DNA of 43,514 bases, from contig CANHWU010000006.1 of NCBI GenBank assembly GCA_947464415.1, positions 1-43,514 on the forward strand, in the 5' to 3' direction. The notes under the pieces are model-generated. The model was not told where the DNA came from. It worked only from the letters and a program-made list of their open reading frames with translations, and ran no database searches. Every line of letters begins with the position of its first letter. Position 1 is the first letter of the stretch. This document shows, one piece after another, positions 9,869-19,054 of this stretch. The stretch comes from Flavobacteriales bacterium. Lineage in GTDB: Bacteria > Bacteroidota > Bacteroidia > Flavobacteriales_D > Sanyastnellaceae. Both the position numbers and the translations under genes were made by a program.

Positions 9869-10703
9869 GCGCAATATTGTCTATCAATCTTATTTCACCA
9901 AGGAATACGGCGATCATGGCCATGGGCAATGAGCTATCTGACCATTCTGCCAATGGAGCAAAGGTGTTACCGTCTATGATTTCAAAGTAGTCCAATCGAA
10001 AAAGGGGTCGTTCTAAAAATACAGAACGAATCCAAATTTCCATTTCTGCGGGACTTTGGGTGTCGACTTGCGCTTTTGCTGCTTGCAAAACTTCAAAAAT
10101 AAAAGGGGCTTCTTTGCGCATTTCTGGCGATAGTCGCTGATTTCTAGAACTCATGGCCAAACCGTCACTTTCCCGAATCGTAGGACAAGGGATGATTAAT
10201 TCACTTCTTTTTTCTAATATCACCCAGCTTTTGATCACGGCCAGTTGTTGGAAGTCTTTTTCTCCAAAATATACCCGATGTGCTCTTACTGAATTGAATA
10301 GTTTTCGAATGATGGTGATCACACCGTCGAAATGTCCAGGACGCAATTTTGCTTCCAAAGTAGATGTCAGTAACCCAGAATGGAATTGCTCTTTTTCGGG
10401 AGAAGGATACATTTCTGAAGTAGCGGGTAAGAAAATGACCAAACGGGCGTAATCTTTTAACATTTCCAAATCCCCTTCGTTATTTTTAGGATAATGAAGA
10501 AAGTCATTGCTATCATTGAACTGGGTGGGATTGACAAATATGGACACCACCACCGCGTCATTTTCTTCCAAAGCCCTCTCTATCAAACTTATATGGCCGA
10601 GATGAAGGGCTCCCATAGTAGGAACAAATCCAATAGATGAGGTGGGCATTGTCAGGCTTTGTCGCCATTCGATGAGTTCGTGCTGGGTATAAATGATTTT
10701 CAA
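9849..10703 (-). CDS. panC: Pantothenate synthetase (pantoate--beta-alanine ligase)
   Basis: 'GFVPTMGALHLGHISLIERA', 'VVSIFVNPTQFNDSNDFLHYPKN', 'RPGHFDGVITIIRKLFN', 'VYFGEKDFQQLAVIK', 'IRESDGLAMSSRNQRLSPEMR'. Confidence 0.97.
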   Translation of the reverse strand: MKIIYTQHELIEWRQSLTMPTSSIGFVPTMGALHLGHISLIERALEENDAVVVSIFVNPTQFNDSNDFLHYPKNNEGDLEMLKDYARLVIFLPATSEMYPSPEKEQFHSGLLTSTLEAKLRPGHFDGVITIIRKLFNSVRAHRVYFGEKDFQQLAVIKSWVILEKRSELIIPCPTIRESDGLAMSSRNQRLSPEMRKEAPFIFEVLQAAKAQVDTQSPAEMEIWIRSVFLERPLFRLDYFEIIDGNTFAPLAEWSDSSLPMAMIAVFLGEIRLIDNIALTEQSA

Positions 10704-10744
10704 GAATCTAAATTTGGTGCAATTTTAAAATAATCGAGGGATTG

Positions 10745-10780
10745 TTTGCATAAATCAAAAAAGTTTTTTATTTACCTTTG
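10745..10780 (+). promoter_or_regulatory. Candidate Bacteroidota-type promoter upstream of the GT5-like gene
   Basis: TTTG (10745-10748) and TACCTTTG (10773-10780, matches -7 TAnnTTTG). The 24-nt spacer is longer than the usual ~19-21, so the -33 assignment is weak. Confidence 0.4.
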
Positions 10781-10807
10781 TATTTCTTATTAGAATAAGT
10801 AATCTGC

Positions 10808-11632
10808 ATGAGTAAACCAAAAATCTTATTTGTTAGCCAAGAAATCCTTCCTTTTTCTCCTGAATCACACATTGCGCAAACCTGTAGGCAGATGCCCCAG
10901 GCCGTGCATGAGCGAGGTAAGGAGACACGCATTTTTATGCCAAGGTTTGGAAAAATAAATGAAAGAAGACATCAATTGCATGAAGTCATTCGCCTATCAG
11001 GAATGAACCTAATCATTGATGATTCTGATCATCCGTTGATTATCAAGGTGGCGAGCATTCCTCAAATTCGTCTTCAAGTGTATTTCATCGATAATGAGGA
11101 ATACTTCCATCGCAAGGCTTTCATGCATGATGATGAAGGTAATTTGTTTGAGGATAATGATATGCGCATGATATTCTTTACGAAAGGAGTATTGGAGACT
11201 GTCAAAAAGTTAGGGTGGGCTCCCGATATTATCCATTGTCATGGTTGGTTTAGCAGTTTGATGCCTTTGTATGTGAAGAAATTGTATGGTCAGGATCCTC
11301 ACTTCTCTGAGAGTAAAATTGTGGTATCTGCGTACGGAAATGAGTTTGACGGAGTGATGTCAAAGGATATTCAAAAGAAAGTGGCTTTCGATGGTTTTGA
11401 ATCTGAAGATATTGCTTTTCTGAAAAAGCCTAGTCATGTGAATTTGCTCAAATCCGCGCTGCAGTTTGCGGATGGTTTGATTTTGGGGGATGATCAGGTT
11501 TCCCCTGAATTGAGACAGTATGCCGAGAGCTTGGAAATACCTGTTATGCAACAGTACACGGAAACCGATTACTTGGCGGCAACGGATGAGTTTTTTGATC
11601 AAGTGTTGGTGGCAAAACCAGAGTTGGCATAA
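10808..11632 (+). CDS. Glycogen/starch synthase-like protein, N-terminal GT5 domain only
   Basis: 'KPKILFVSQEILPFSPESHIAQTCRQMPQAVHERGKETRIFMPRFGKINERRHQLHEVIR', 'PDIIHCHGWFSSLMPLYVKKLY'. Only 274 aa, no C-terminal GT-B Rossmann domain. Follows panC, as is common in Bacteroidota. Confidence 0.82.
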   Translation: MSKPKILFVSQEILPFSPESHIAQTCRQMPQAVHERGKETRIFMPRFGKINERRHQLHEVIRLSGMNLIIDDSDHPLIIKVASIPQIRLQVYFIDNEEYFHRKAFMHDDEGNLFEDNDMRMIFFTKGVLETVKKLGWAPDIIHCHGWFSSLMPLYVKKLYGQDPHFSESKIVVSAYGNEFDGVMSKDIQKKVAFDGFESEDIAFLKKPSHVNLLKSALQFADGLILGDDQVSPELRQYAESLEIPVMQQYTETDYLAATDEFFDQVLVAKPELA

Positions 11633-11636
11633 TTCA

Positions 11637-12929
11637 ATGAGGTTATTTTTCTGGTTTTGGATTGTTGTCTTTATTGGATTAGAATCTTGTAAAAAACCAT
11701 CTCCTACAGATGGTGGGGAGTTGTTTCCCGGCTCTGACGGGCTCTCCTATTTGCAAACGGATACCTTTAATATCATCGCTACCACAATGCTGGAGGATAG
11801 CATTTATACAGATGATCTTTCCTTGGCTTTGGTAGGTACTTTGGATAATGATGTTTTTGGGACAACGCAATGCATTACTTACACTCAGTTTAGGTTGTCT
11901 GCATTAGATCCAGAAATTTCTTCTGCTTTTGTTGTGGATTCAGTGGTGCTTTCCATGGCATATAATACAACGGTCTACGGAAAGCCCAAAGAACAGCGTT
12001 TTGTAGTGAGGCGATTGATAAGCCCGATGTACAAGGATAGCATTTATTCTGCGCGTCAAACACTACCCACTTTTCCAGATAACTTGATCATGGAGGGTAA
12101 TGAGGAGCAGGCGGTGCATTATCTGGCGCCCACTGTTTTAGGAGAGGACACTCTTTCGCCACAATTGCGATTGCCCCTGGACAAGGAATTGGGTTATCTT
12201 TTGTTACAACCGCAGGATCCGGCTGTATTGCAAAGCCAAGATGTATTTCAACAATATTTTACTGGATTGAGCATTTCATCTAATGCATGGAATGATGCGG
12301 TGGTCCGTTATGATTTAATTGACCCTGCCTCGGGCATAACGGTTTATTACAGAGATCAAAATGGAGGAGTGGAAGACACCCTTTCTTATCAGTTTGTGGT
12401 GACTACCGATTGTGCCAGATATAATGAATTTCGTCATTTTTATTCAGGTTCGGAGTTGAGTGATTTTACTCCTGGAACTGAAAAGCAAGGAGAAGAACAT
12501 TTTTTTATTCAAACCGGCGCGGGACTAAAAGCAAAACTATTGTTCCCCACGATATTGAATTTAAATGCTTATCAAGATCAGGTAGTGAATCGGGCAGAAT
12601 TGATTATTCCTATTGAAGTGAATAGTGAGTATACAGAGTATGATCAGTTGTATTTGCGTTATTTGGGGGATGATGGAAAATGGAAGGCGCTTCCAGATGA
12701 AAATGTTCAAGTGATAGGAGGTAATTACAATAGCACTTACAGGCAATATACTTTTAATATTTCGAGGTACATACAGAGTGTTTTGACAGGAGAGTTGGCC
12801 AACAAGCCATTGTATGTTTTAGGCGGAACGAGTGGGGTTTCTGTCAAGGGAATCAAAGCGCATGGACCTAAATATAATATAGTAAACCCATCTGAAAATA
12901 CACGATTGGTGGTTACCTTCGCTCATTAA
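11637..12929 (+). CDS. DUF4270-family lipoprotein
   Basis: The track start (11520) overlaps the upstream gene; in-frame ATG at 11637 gives MRLFFWFWIVVFIGLESCKKPSPTDGG with a lipobox. Content 'DSIYTDDLSLALVGTLDNDVFGTTQCITYTQFRLSA', 'VVDSVVLSMAY' is DUF4270-like. Confidence 0.82.
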   Translation: MRLFFWFWIVVFIGLESCKKPSPTDGGELFPGSDGLSYLQTDTFNIIATTMLEDSIYTDDLSLALVGTLDNDVFGTTQCITYTQFRLSALDPEISSAFVVDSVVLSMAYNTTVYGKPKEQRFVVRRLISPMYKDSIYSARQTLPTFPDNLIMEGNEEQAVHYLAPTVLGEDTLSPQLRLPLDKELGYLLLQPQDPAVLQSQDVFQQYFTGLSISSNAWNDAVVRYDLIDPASGITVYYRDQNGGVEDTLSYQFVVTTDCARYNEFRHFYSGSELSDFTPGTEKQGEEHFFIQTGAGLKAKLLFPTILNLNAYQDQVVNRAELIIPIEVNSEYTEYDQLYLRYLGDDGKWKALPDENVQVIGGNYNSTYRQYTFNISRYIQSVLTGELANKPLYVLGGTSGVSVKGIKAHGPKYNIVNPSENTRLVVTFAH

Positions 12930-12944
12930 CTAAAAGATAGCATT

Positions 12945-14789
12945 ATGTGTGGAATTGTTGGATATCTCGGAGATCGTCAGGCTTATGAGATTCTTATTAA
13001 AGGGTTAAAAAGATTAGAATATCGCGGTTATGATAGTGCTGGGGTGGCCATGATCAGGAATGGCAACTTTAGCTTATTTAAGTGCAAAGGAAAGGTTTCT
13101 GATTTAGAGGAAACTGTGGGAATGAGCGATCACTCTGGAAATATTGGCATGGGTCATACAAGATGGGCTACTCACGGTCCCCCCAATGATATCAATGCTC
13201 ATCCTCATTTGTCCAATGATGGGTCTTTGGTTTTGATTCATAATGGCATTATTGAGAACTATGCTCCCTTAAAGGCGGAATTAATCAACCGCGGGCATGA
13301 GTTCAAAAGTGATACAGATACTGAGGTGTTAGTGCATTTCATCGAAGATATTCGAGATAAAACAGGGGCCAATTTGTTTGAGGCTGTCAGAATTGCCTTA
13401 TCTGAGGTAATTGGGGCTTATGCCATTGTGGTGATGGATAAAAGCAATCCACAGCAGCTGATTGCAGCTCGAAAATCTAGCCCATTGGTAATTGGCGTGG
13501 GAAAGGATAATGAGTTTTTTGTTGCAAGCGATGCCACCCCTATCATTGAGTATACACGGAATGTAGTCTATTTAGAAGATGAGGAGATTGCGAAGTTGGA
13601 TAGGACCGAGGGAATGAAGATTGTTACGATTTCTAACCAACATAAAACGCCATATATCCAGGAACTAGAGATGAAATTGGAGGCGATTGAAAAGGGTGGG
13701 TATGATTCATTTATGTTAAAGGAAATTCATGAACAACCGCGGTCCATCATGGATTCTATCCGTGGTCGAATGAATGTGGGAACGGGTTCTGTAAGAATGA
13801 GCGGAGTAGATGATCATGCAGATCGTTGGAGGAACGCGTCTAGAATTTTGATTGTAGCATGTGGTACCAGTTGGCATGCCGGATTGGTGGCGGAGTATTT
13901 ATTGGAGGAATTTGCAAGAATTCCGGTAGAGGTGGAATATGCTTCTGAGTTTAGATACCGAAATCCGGTGATTATGCCCTCTGATGTTGTGATTGCCATT
14001 TCTCAAAGTGGAGAGACAGCAGATACTTTGGCGGCAATTGAATTGGCTAAGGATAAGGGTGCATTCATCTTTGGTGTTTGTAACGTGGTGGGCTCTAGTA
14101 TTGCGCGCGCCACACACAGCGGAGCATATACACATGCAGGGCCGGAAATTGGTGTAGCTTCTACCAAGGCATTCACCGCCCAAGTTTCAGTTTTGTATTT
14201 GTTGGCCTTGTCTGTGGCAGTTCATCGCGGTGTCATGAAAGGAGAGCGATTGAACCGGTTGATGGTTGAGATGAATTCAATACCGGATAAAATTGCGGAG
14301 GTACTGAAAACCAATGACGCGGTCAAGGCCATCGCTGAACAATATAAAGACTCTACGAATGCCTTGTATCTCGGAAGAGGTTATACCTTCCCGGTGGCTT
14401 TGGAAGGGGCGCTTAAATTGAAAGAAATTTCATACATCCATGCGGAGGGCTACCCCGCGGCAGAGATGAAGCACGGCCCTATTGCCTTGATTGATGAGGC
14501 GATGCCCGTTTTTGTCATCGCAACCCATGGAGCGAGCTATGAAAAAGTGGTGAGCAATATTCAAGAAGTGAAAGCGCGCAAAGGGAAAATTATTTCTATT
14601 GTAACAGAAGGAGATAAAATTGTCAAAGAATTGTCTGACTACGCGATTGAAATTCCGAAGTGTGATGACAGCTTAGTTCCATTGATTGCTGTAGTGCCGT
14701 TACAACTTTTATCTTATCACGTGGCAGTGATGAGAGGTTGTAATGTGGATCAGCCAAGAAATTTGGCCAAGTCGGTAACGGTGGAATAG
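12945..14789 (+). CDS. glmS: Glutamine--fructose-6-phosphate aminotransferase (isomerizing)
   Basis: 'MCGIVGYLGDRQAYEILIKGLKRLEYRGYDSAGVA', two SIS domains 'ILIVACGTSWHAGLVAEYLLEE', C-terminus 'DQPRNLAKSVTVE'. Confidence 0.98.
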   Translation: MCGIVGYLGDRQAYEILIKGLKRLEYRGYDSAGVAMIRNGNFSLFKCKGKVSDLEETVGMSDHSGNIGMGHTRWATHGPPNDINAHPHLSNDGSLVLIHNGIIENYAPLKAELINRGHEFKSDTDTEVLVHFIEDIRDKTGANLFEAVRIALSEVIGAYAIVVMDKSNPQQLIAARKSSPLVIGVGKDNEFFVASDATPIIEYTRNVVYLEDEEIAKLDRTEGMKIVTISNQHKTPYIQELEMKLEAIEKGGYDSFMLKEIHEQPRSIMDSIRGRMNVGTGSVRMSGVDDHADRWRNASRILIVACGTSWHAGLVAEYLLEEFARIPVEVEYASEFRYRNPVIMPSDVVIAISQSGETADTLAAIELAKDKGAFIFGVCNVVGSSIARATHSGAYTHAGPEIGVASTKAFTAQVSVLYLLALSVAVHRGVMKGERLNRLMVEMNSIPDKIAEVLKTNDAVKAIAEQYKDSTNALYLGRGYTFPVALEGALKLKEISYIHAEGYPAAEMKHGPIALIDEAMPVFVIATHGASYEKVVSNIQEVKARKGKIISIVTEGDKIVKELSDYAIEIPKCDDSLVPLIAVVPLQLLSYHVAVMRGCNVDQPRNLAKSVTVE

Positions 14790-14792
14790 TAG

Positions 14793-15749
14793 TTATTCGA
14801 GACAGCGTCTTTGAAATTCTTTTGCCTCTTTTTCAAATACGTGGACGGTGTGTTGCTCCACCAGATAGAAGTATTTTTTGGCTTCTGATTTTTTTCCTAG
14901 GCTGAAAAGGGTTTGTCCCTTGAAATAAAGCGCGTTTACATCATCTGGGTAATGAGATAGAATGATGTCTAGCATGTTCAGTGTTAGCGACCATTCTTCG
15001 TTATTGAAGTGGTTGAGTGCTTTCTCTAAGTAGCTCAAATAGCTAGTGGATTTTAGCTTTTCTTGGTTTTTTACTTGTTCATTTTGATTTTCAAAGGCAG
15101 CGCTGACATGCGCACTTTCCCAGTACGTAGTATTTTCTGTACTTGATCTTTCTTTGTAGGGATATACTTTTTGATCCGAGAGGACAATTGTTTTGACCAA
15201 TGGCTTCAATGAAGAGCTCACCGTAGATAATCGAGAGGTGGCTTCTTTAGACGGGATCATGACACTCATTTCGACGGAGGAAGGGTCAAGCTGAATTAAA
15301 TCTACAGGAGCTTGATCGTGGTTTTCTGTGGATATTTTATTTGAAGTTTCTTCTCTCTCTTCTTTTTGAGACTCGGATGCAGGGGACTGCAAAACAGCCT
15401 GTTTTTCTTCTGGAATCAATACACTTTCCTCTTGGTTTGTCAGGTTTTTAATGGTGTTTTCAGCGCTATTATGAAAGATGAAAACAGCAATCACCACCCC
15501 TATAAAAAGGCCTATCCCCCATCCCAAGAAGTGCTTTTTGAAAGTTCTATTTTGAAAACTAATTTCTTTTTGAGCGGGGAGATGCTGGAAGTTTTGATCC
15601 CAACAAGCGCCTTCAAATGCCGCCGCAATAAAAGGATCATTTTCCAGAAGAAAAGAAATTTGATTTTTCCTTTCTCCTTCTGGAAAATGGCCGGTGTTCC
15701 AGAGGATGATTTCCTCTTTGTTGGGTAAAGGATAGTTATGGTTTTCCAT
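14793..15749 (-). CDS. Single-TM protein with cytosolic anti-sigma-like N-terminus and C-terminal TPR region
   Basis: In-frame ATG at 15749 (MENHNYPLPNKEEIILWNTGHFPEGERKNQISFLLENDPFIAAAFEGA) chosen over the track start at 15788, giving a 14-nt overlap with the sigma-factor gene. TM 'LGWGIGLFIGVVIAVFIF'; C-terminal TPR-like 'LEKALNHFNNEEWSLTLNMLDIILSHYPDDVNALYFKGQTLFSLGKKSEAKKYF'. Confidence 0.72.
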   Translation of the reverse strand: MENHNYPLPNKEEIILWNTGHFPEGERKNQISFLLENDPFIAAAFEGACWDQNFQHLPAQKEISFQNRTFKKHFLGWGIGLFIGVVIAVFIFHNSAENTIKNLTNQEESVLIPEEKQAVLQSPASESQKEEREETSNKISTENHDQAPVDLIQLDPSSVEMSVMIPSKEATSRLSTVSSSLKPLVKTIVLSDQKVYPYKERSSTENTTYWESAHVSAAFENQNEQVKNQEKLKSTSYLSYLEKALNHFNNEEWSLTLNMLDIILSHYPDDVNALYFKGQTLFSLGKKSEAKKYFYLVEQHTVHVFEKEAKEFQRRCLE

Positions 15750-16281
15750 GGTGTTGTTCGATCCAAATCCGCATATTGCGTTTTCCATTTTGTAAATGAG
15801 ACTTAACGGTGGTCATATTTATTCCTTGTTGATCAGCAATTTCCTCGTAAGAAAGTCCTTTCCAATAGAATAACTGTATACAATGTTTTTGTTCGGGTTT
15901 TAATTCCTCAGCGGCTTGCTCTATGGCATTCCACCAAGGTTCGCGTTCAAGGCTACTTTCTAAATCTTCCCACGGGTCTTGGGATAAATTTTGGTATTTT
16001 GCTTTACGCGCTCTTATTTGCATCAAGCAGTGAAATTTGGTCACAGTATATAACCAAGATTTCCAAAAGTGTACATTCTGTTGAGGTATCTCATGCCAAA
16101 GTTTTTCAAAAATATCCGTCACTGCGTCTTTGGCATCTTCTATGTTTTGGAGGTATTTCAGCGATACTCCATATACCAAATGACTCCATTCTTGATAGAT
16201 CCTTTGAAATGAAGCCGCGTCTTGTTTTTTTTTAAACAAGACAAAGCTTTCTTCACTGGGGTATTTTGAGGGGAGTTTCAA
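15736..16281 (-). CDS. RNA polymerase sigma-70/ECF-family sigma factor
   Basis: 'FQRIYQEWSHLVYGVSLKYLQNIEDAKDAVTDIFEKLWHEIP', region 4 'AIEQAAEELKPEQKHCIQLFYWKGLSYEEIADQQGINMTTVKSHLQNGKRNMRIWIE'. Confidence 0.92.
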   Translation of the reverse strand: MKLPSKYPSEESFVLFKKKQDAASFQRIYQEWSHLVYGVSLKYLQNIEDAKDAVTDIFEKLWHEIPQQNVHFWKSWLYTVTKFHCLMQIRARKAKYQNLSQDPWEDLESSLEREPWWNAIEQAAEELKPEQKHCIQLFYWKGLSYEEIADQQGINMTTVKSHLQNGKRNMRIWIEQHHGKP

Positions 16282-16284
16282 CGG

Positions 16285-17028
16285 CTATTTCTTTTTTTTG
16301 GCGTTGAGTTTTTGGTAGTATTCTTGGGTAAAACTTTTGGTATTGATTACCACCACACCGCCCGTCGTATCTCCATATGTGGCGGGCATTCCTCCTGTAT
16401 ATACAGAAATACTAGAAATTCCGGAAGACGGGATGTTGGGAACATTTTCACGGATTTTTACACCATCTATGAAGTACAGCACACTGCCCGCTCTGCTTCC
16501 CCTGAAGTAAAGTTCTTCCCCATTGGGACTTGCCTTGACATCGGAGAGCATTCCGATGACCATTCTTTTGATATCTCCTCCATGAGCACTGGACAGGTGT
16601 GTCATTTCTTTAGCGGTTAGCGTTGTAAAAGTACCACCATCTGGATCAATTAATGGGATGGCATAATCTTCAATTTCTAATGTGGCACCCAACAAGGAAG
16701 AGTCTTGCAAGACTACATTGAGAATAGTGATTTTGTCGGGGTTGATCATCACCCCTCTTTTCATTAATTCTGATTTTCCTTGCATCTTGAACCGAACATC
16801 ATAAGATCCGGCAGTGATAGCATTGATTCGATAACGGCCATCGGGATCTGTTGCGCCGCCAAACATCGCATGACCATCTCCTGTTTCTACGGTTACCATC
16901 ACCCCTGGTATCGATGATTCAGTAGTTCCTTGAACATGCCCGTATAATGTTCCGAAGGATTGGCCATGAACGTTTATAAGGGTGAGGAATAAAATGCCGA
17001 AGCACCCGAGCATTGGATAGTTTTTCAT
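16285..17028 (-). CDS. Secreted carboxypeptidase-regulatory-like plus TonB-receptor plug domain protein without a beta-barrel
   Basis: Signal peptide 'MKNYPMLGCFGILFLTLINVHGQS', 'GTLYGHVQGTTESSIPGVMVTVETGDGHAMFGGATDPDGRYRINAITAGSYDVRF', plug-like 'LYFRGSRAGSVLYFIDGVKIRENVPNIPSSGISSISVYTGGMPATYGDTTGGVVVINTKS', ending in a Lys-rich tail. Confidence 0.82.
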   Translation of the reverse strand: MKNYPMLGCFGILFLTLINVHGQSFGTLYGHVQGTTESSIPGVMVTVETGDGHAMFGGATDPDGRYRINAITAGSYDVRFKMQGKSELMKRGVMINPDKITILNVVLQDSSLLGATLEIEDYAIPLIDPDGGTFTTLTAKEMTHLSSAHGGDIKRMVIGMLSDVKASPNGEELYFRGSRAGSVLYFIDGVKIRENVPNIPSSGISSISVYTGGMPATYGDTTGGVVVINTKSFTQEYYQKLNAKKKK

Positions 17029-17100
17029 TTCTTTTGTTTTCTTTGAGATGCCAAGGGTGGATTAATTCCACAAAAAAAATCAAAAGAAGTTTTTAAATAC

Positions 17101-17108
17101 TATCTTTG
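17101..17108 (+). promoter_or_regulatory. Candidate -7 element (TANNTTTG) upstream of the purF-like gene
   Basis: TATCTTTG at 17101-17108, 17 nt before the ATG at 17126. No clear TTTG -33 element at the expected spacing. Confidence 0.35.
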
Positions 17109-17125
17109 GGCGCAAATTACACTCA

Positions 17126-19027
17126 ATGAGTGATGCCATCAAGCATGAGTGCGGCATTGCACTCCTCCGATTGAAGCAACCCCTTCAATTTTACACCGAA
17201 AAATACGGAACCGCCTTTTACGGCCTCAATAAAATGTATTTGCTCATGCAAAAGCAGCATCATCGAGGACAGGATGGAGCTGGTTTGGCCAATATAAAAT
17301 TGGATGTAGATCCAGGTAAGAAATATATCAGCAGAATCAGAAGCAATGATGCCCAGCCTATAAGAGATGTTTTTTCGAAAGTAATGTCTCGTTTTGCTGA
17401 TTTAGAGAAACATCATCCCGAGAAGTTAAAGGATGTAGATTTTTTAAAAGATCAGTTTGCGTTTACTGGAGAGTTGTTTTTGGGGCATTTGCGGTATGGC
17501 ACATTTGGTGGAAATAGTGTGGAGAATTGTCATCCTTTTTTGCGTCAAAATAATTGGATGACAAGGAATTTGGTGTTAGCAGGCAATTTTAATTTAACCA
17601 ATGTAGATGAGCTCTTTGGTTTATTGGTGGAGCTTGGGCAACATCCCAAAGAAAAGGCCGACACCGTCACTGCTATGGAAAAGATTGGCCATTTTTTGGA
17701 TGAGGAAAACCAGTTGTTATTTGAGCGCTTTAAATCACAGGGTTATAATAATCAACAGATTTCAGGTTTGATAGCCAAGCATTTGGATGTTCAAAGGGTG
17801 TTATCTAGAGCATCTAGAGAATGGGATGGAGGTTATGCGATGGCGGGTATGTTTGGCCATGGAGACGCCTTTGTGGTAAGAGACCCTAATGGAATACGCC
17901 CTGCTTTTTTTTATGAAGATGATGAGGTGGTAGTGGTGGCCAGCGAACGCACCCCTATCCAAAGCGCATTGGTGATTGAAACGGACAAAATCCAAGAGAT
18001 TCCTGCTGGATATGGCTTGATCATCAAGAAAGATGGTCAGACGGCATTGAAAGAAATTAGACCCCCACAAGAAAAGAAACCTTGCAGCTTTGAGCGAATT
18101 TATTTTTCAAAGGGCAATGATGAGGATATTTATCAAGAGCGGCAGCAGTTGGGTAGAAATGTAGTGCCCGCTATCATGGAGACCATTGATCATCGAATTG
18201 ATCAGACGGTGTTTTCATTTATTCCTAACACAGCGGAGACCGCTTTTTATGGAATGATCAAGGAGTTGGAGGATGTAATGAATCGAAAGAAGATTCAGCA
18301 GCTCGCTCAGTTGGGGAAGGAGATTACACAAGAGGATATACAAAACATCATTCTTACTCGCACACGCATTGAGAAAATTGCGTTGAAAGATGTGAAGCTT
18401 CGTACCTTCATCACCCAAGATTCTGCACGAGATGAGATGGTATCTTCTGTGTATGATATTACCTACGGAGCGGTTGTGCCTCATCAAGACCATTTGGTGG
18501 TGATTGATGATTCCATCGTTAGAGGAACCACATTGAAGAAGTCAATATTAAAAATATTGGATCGACTAAGTCCCAAAACCATTATCATTGTTTCTTCAGC
18601 TCCACAGATTCGTTATCCAGATTGTTATGGCATTGATATGGCCAAATTGGGAGATTTTATTGCTTTTCAAGCTTGTGTAGCATTGCATAAGGAAAAAGGT
18701 AGTATGCATGTTTTAGATGTGGTGTATAGAAAATGCAAAGACCAAATAAGTCTTCCTAAGGAGCAAGTAAAAAATTATGTAAAAGAGGTGTATGAGCCAT
18801 TTACTGCGGAACAAATCAGTGATAAAATTGCTCAGTTGCTCACTCCTGTTGATTTAAAAGCCAAAGTTAAAATTATCTTCCAGACCATAGAGGGCTTGCA
18901 TCAAGCATGCCCTCATCACAATGGGGATTGGTATTTCACAGGTAATTATCCCACTCCGGGGGGCAACAAGGTAGTGAATCAGGCCTTTATCAATTTCATG
19001 GAAGGAAGGAATCAAAGAGCGTATTGA
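17126..19027 (+). CDS. Amidophosphoribosyltransferase-like protein (PurF family, long Bacteroidota form)
   Basis: N-terminal class II glutaminase 'KHECGIALLRLKQPL...QKQHHRGQDGAGLANIK', 'RYGTFGGNSVENCHPF', C-terminal PRTase 'HLVVIDDSIVRGTTLKKSI', 'RYPDCYGIDM'. Confidence 0.9.
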   Translation: MSDAIKHECGIALLRLKQPLQFYTEKYGTAFYGLNKMYLLMQKQHHRGQDGAGLANIKLDVDPGKKYISRIRSNDAQPIRDVFSKVMSRFADLEKHHPEKLKDVDFLKDQFAFTGELFLGHLRYGTFGGNSVENCHPFLRQNNWMTRNLVLAGNFNLTNVDELFGLLVELGQHPKEKADTVTAMEKIGHFLDEENQLLFERFKSQGYNNQQISGLIAKHLDVQRVLSRASREWDGGYAMAGMFGHGDAFVVRDPNGIRPAFFYEDDEVVVVASERTPIQSALVIETDKIQEIPAGYGLIIKKDGQTALKEIRPPQEKKPCSFERIYFSKGNDEDIYQERQQLGRNVVPAIMETIDHRIDQTVFSFIPNTAETAFYGMIKELEDVMNRKKIQQLAQLGKEITQEDIQNIILTRTRIEKIALKDVKLRTFITQDSARDEMVSSVYDITYGAVVPHQDHLVVIDDSIVRGTTLKKSILKILDRLSPKTIIIVSSAPQIRYPDCYGIDMAKLGDFIAFQACVALHKEKGSMHVLDVVYRKCKDQISLPKEQVKNYVKEVYEPFTAEQISDKIAQLLTPVDLKAKVKIIFQTIEGLHQACPHHNGDWYFTGNYPTPGGNKVVNQAFINFMEGRNQRAY

Positions 19028-19054
19028 TTATCTTCGTTCACTTTCTTAGATTAT

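Noticed and set aside
15366-15766. ORFs 15366..15728 (+) and 15512..15766 (-)
   Set aside because: Overlap the TM-TPR gene in other frames; no recognisable features.
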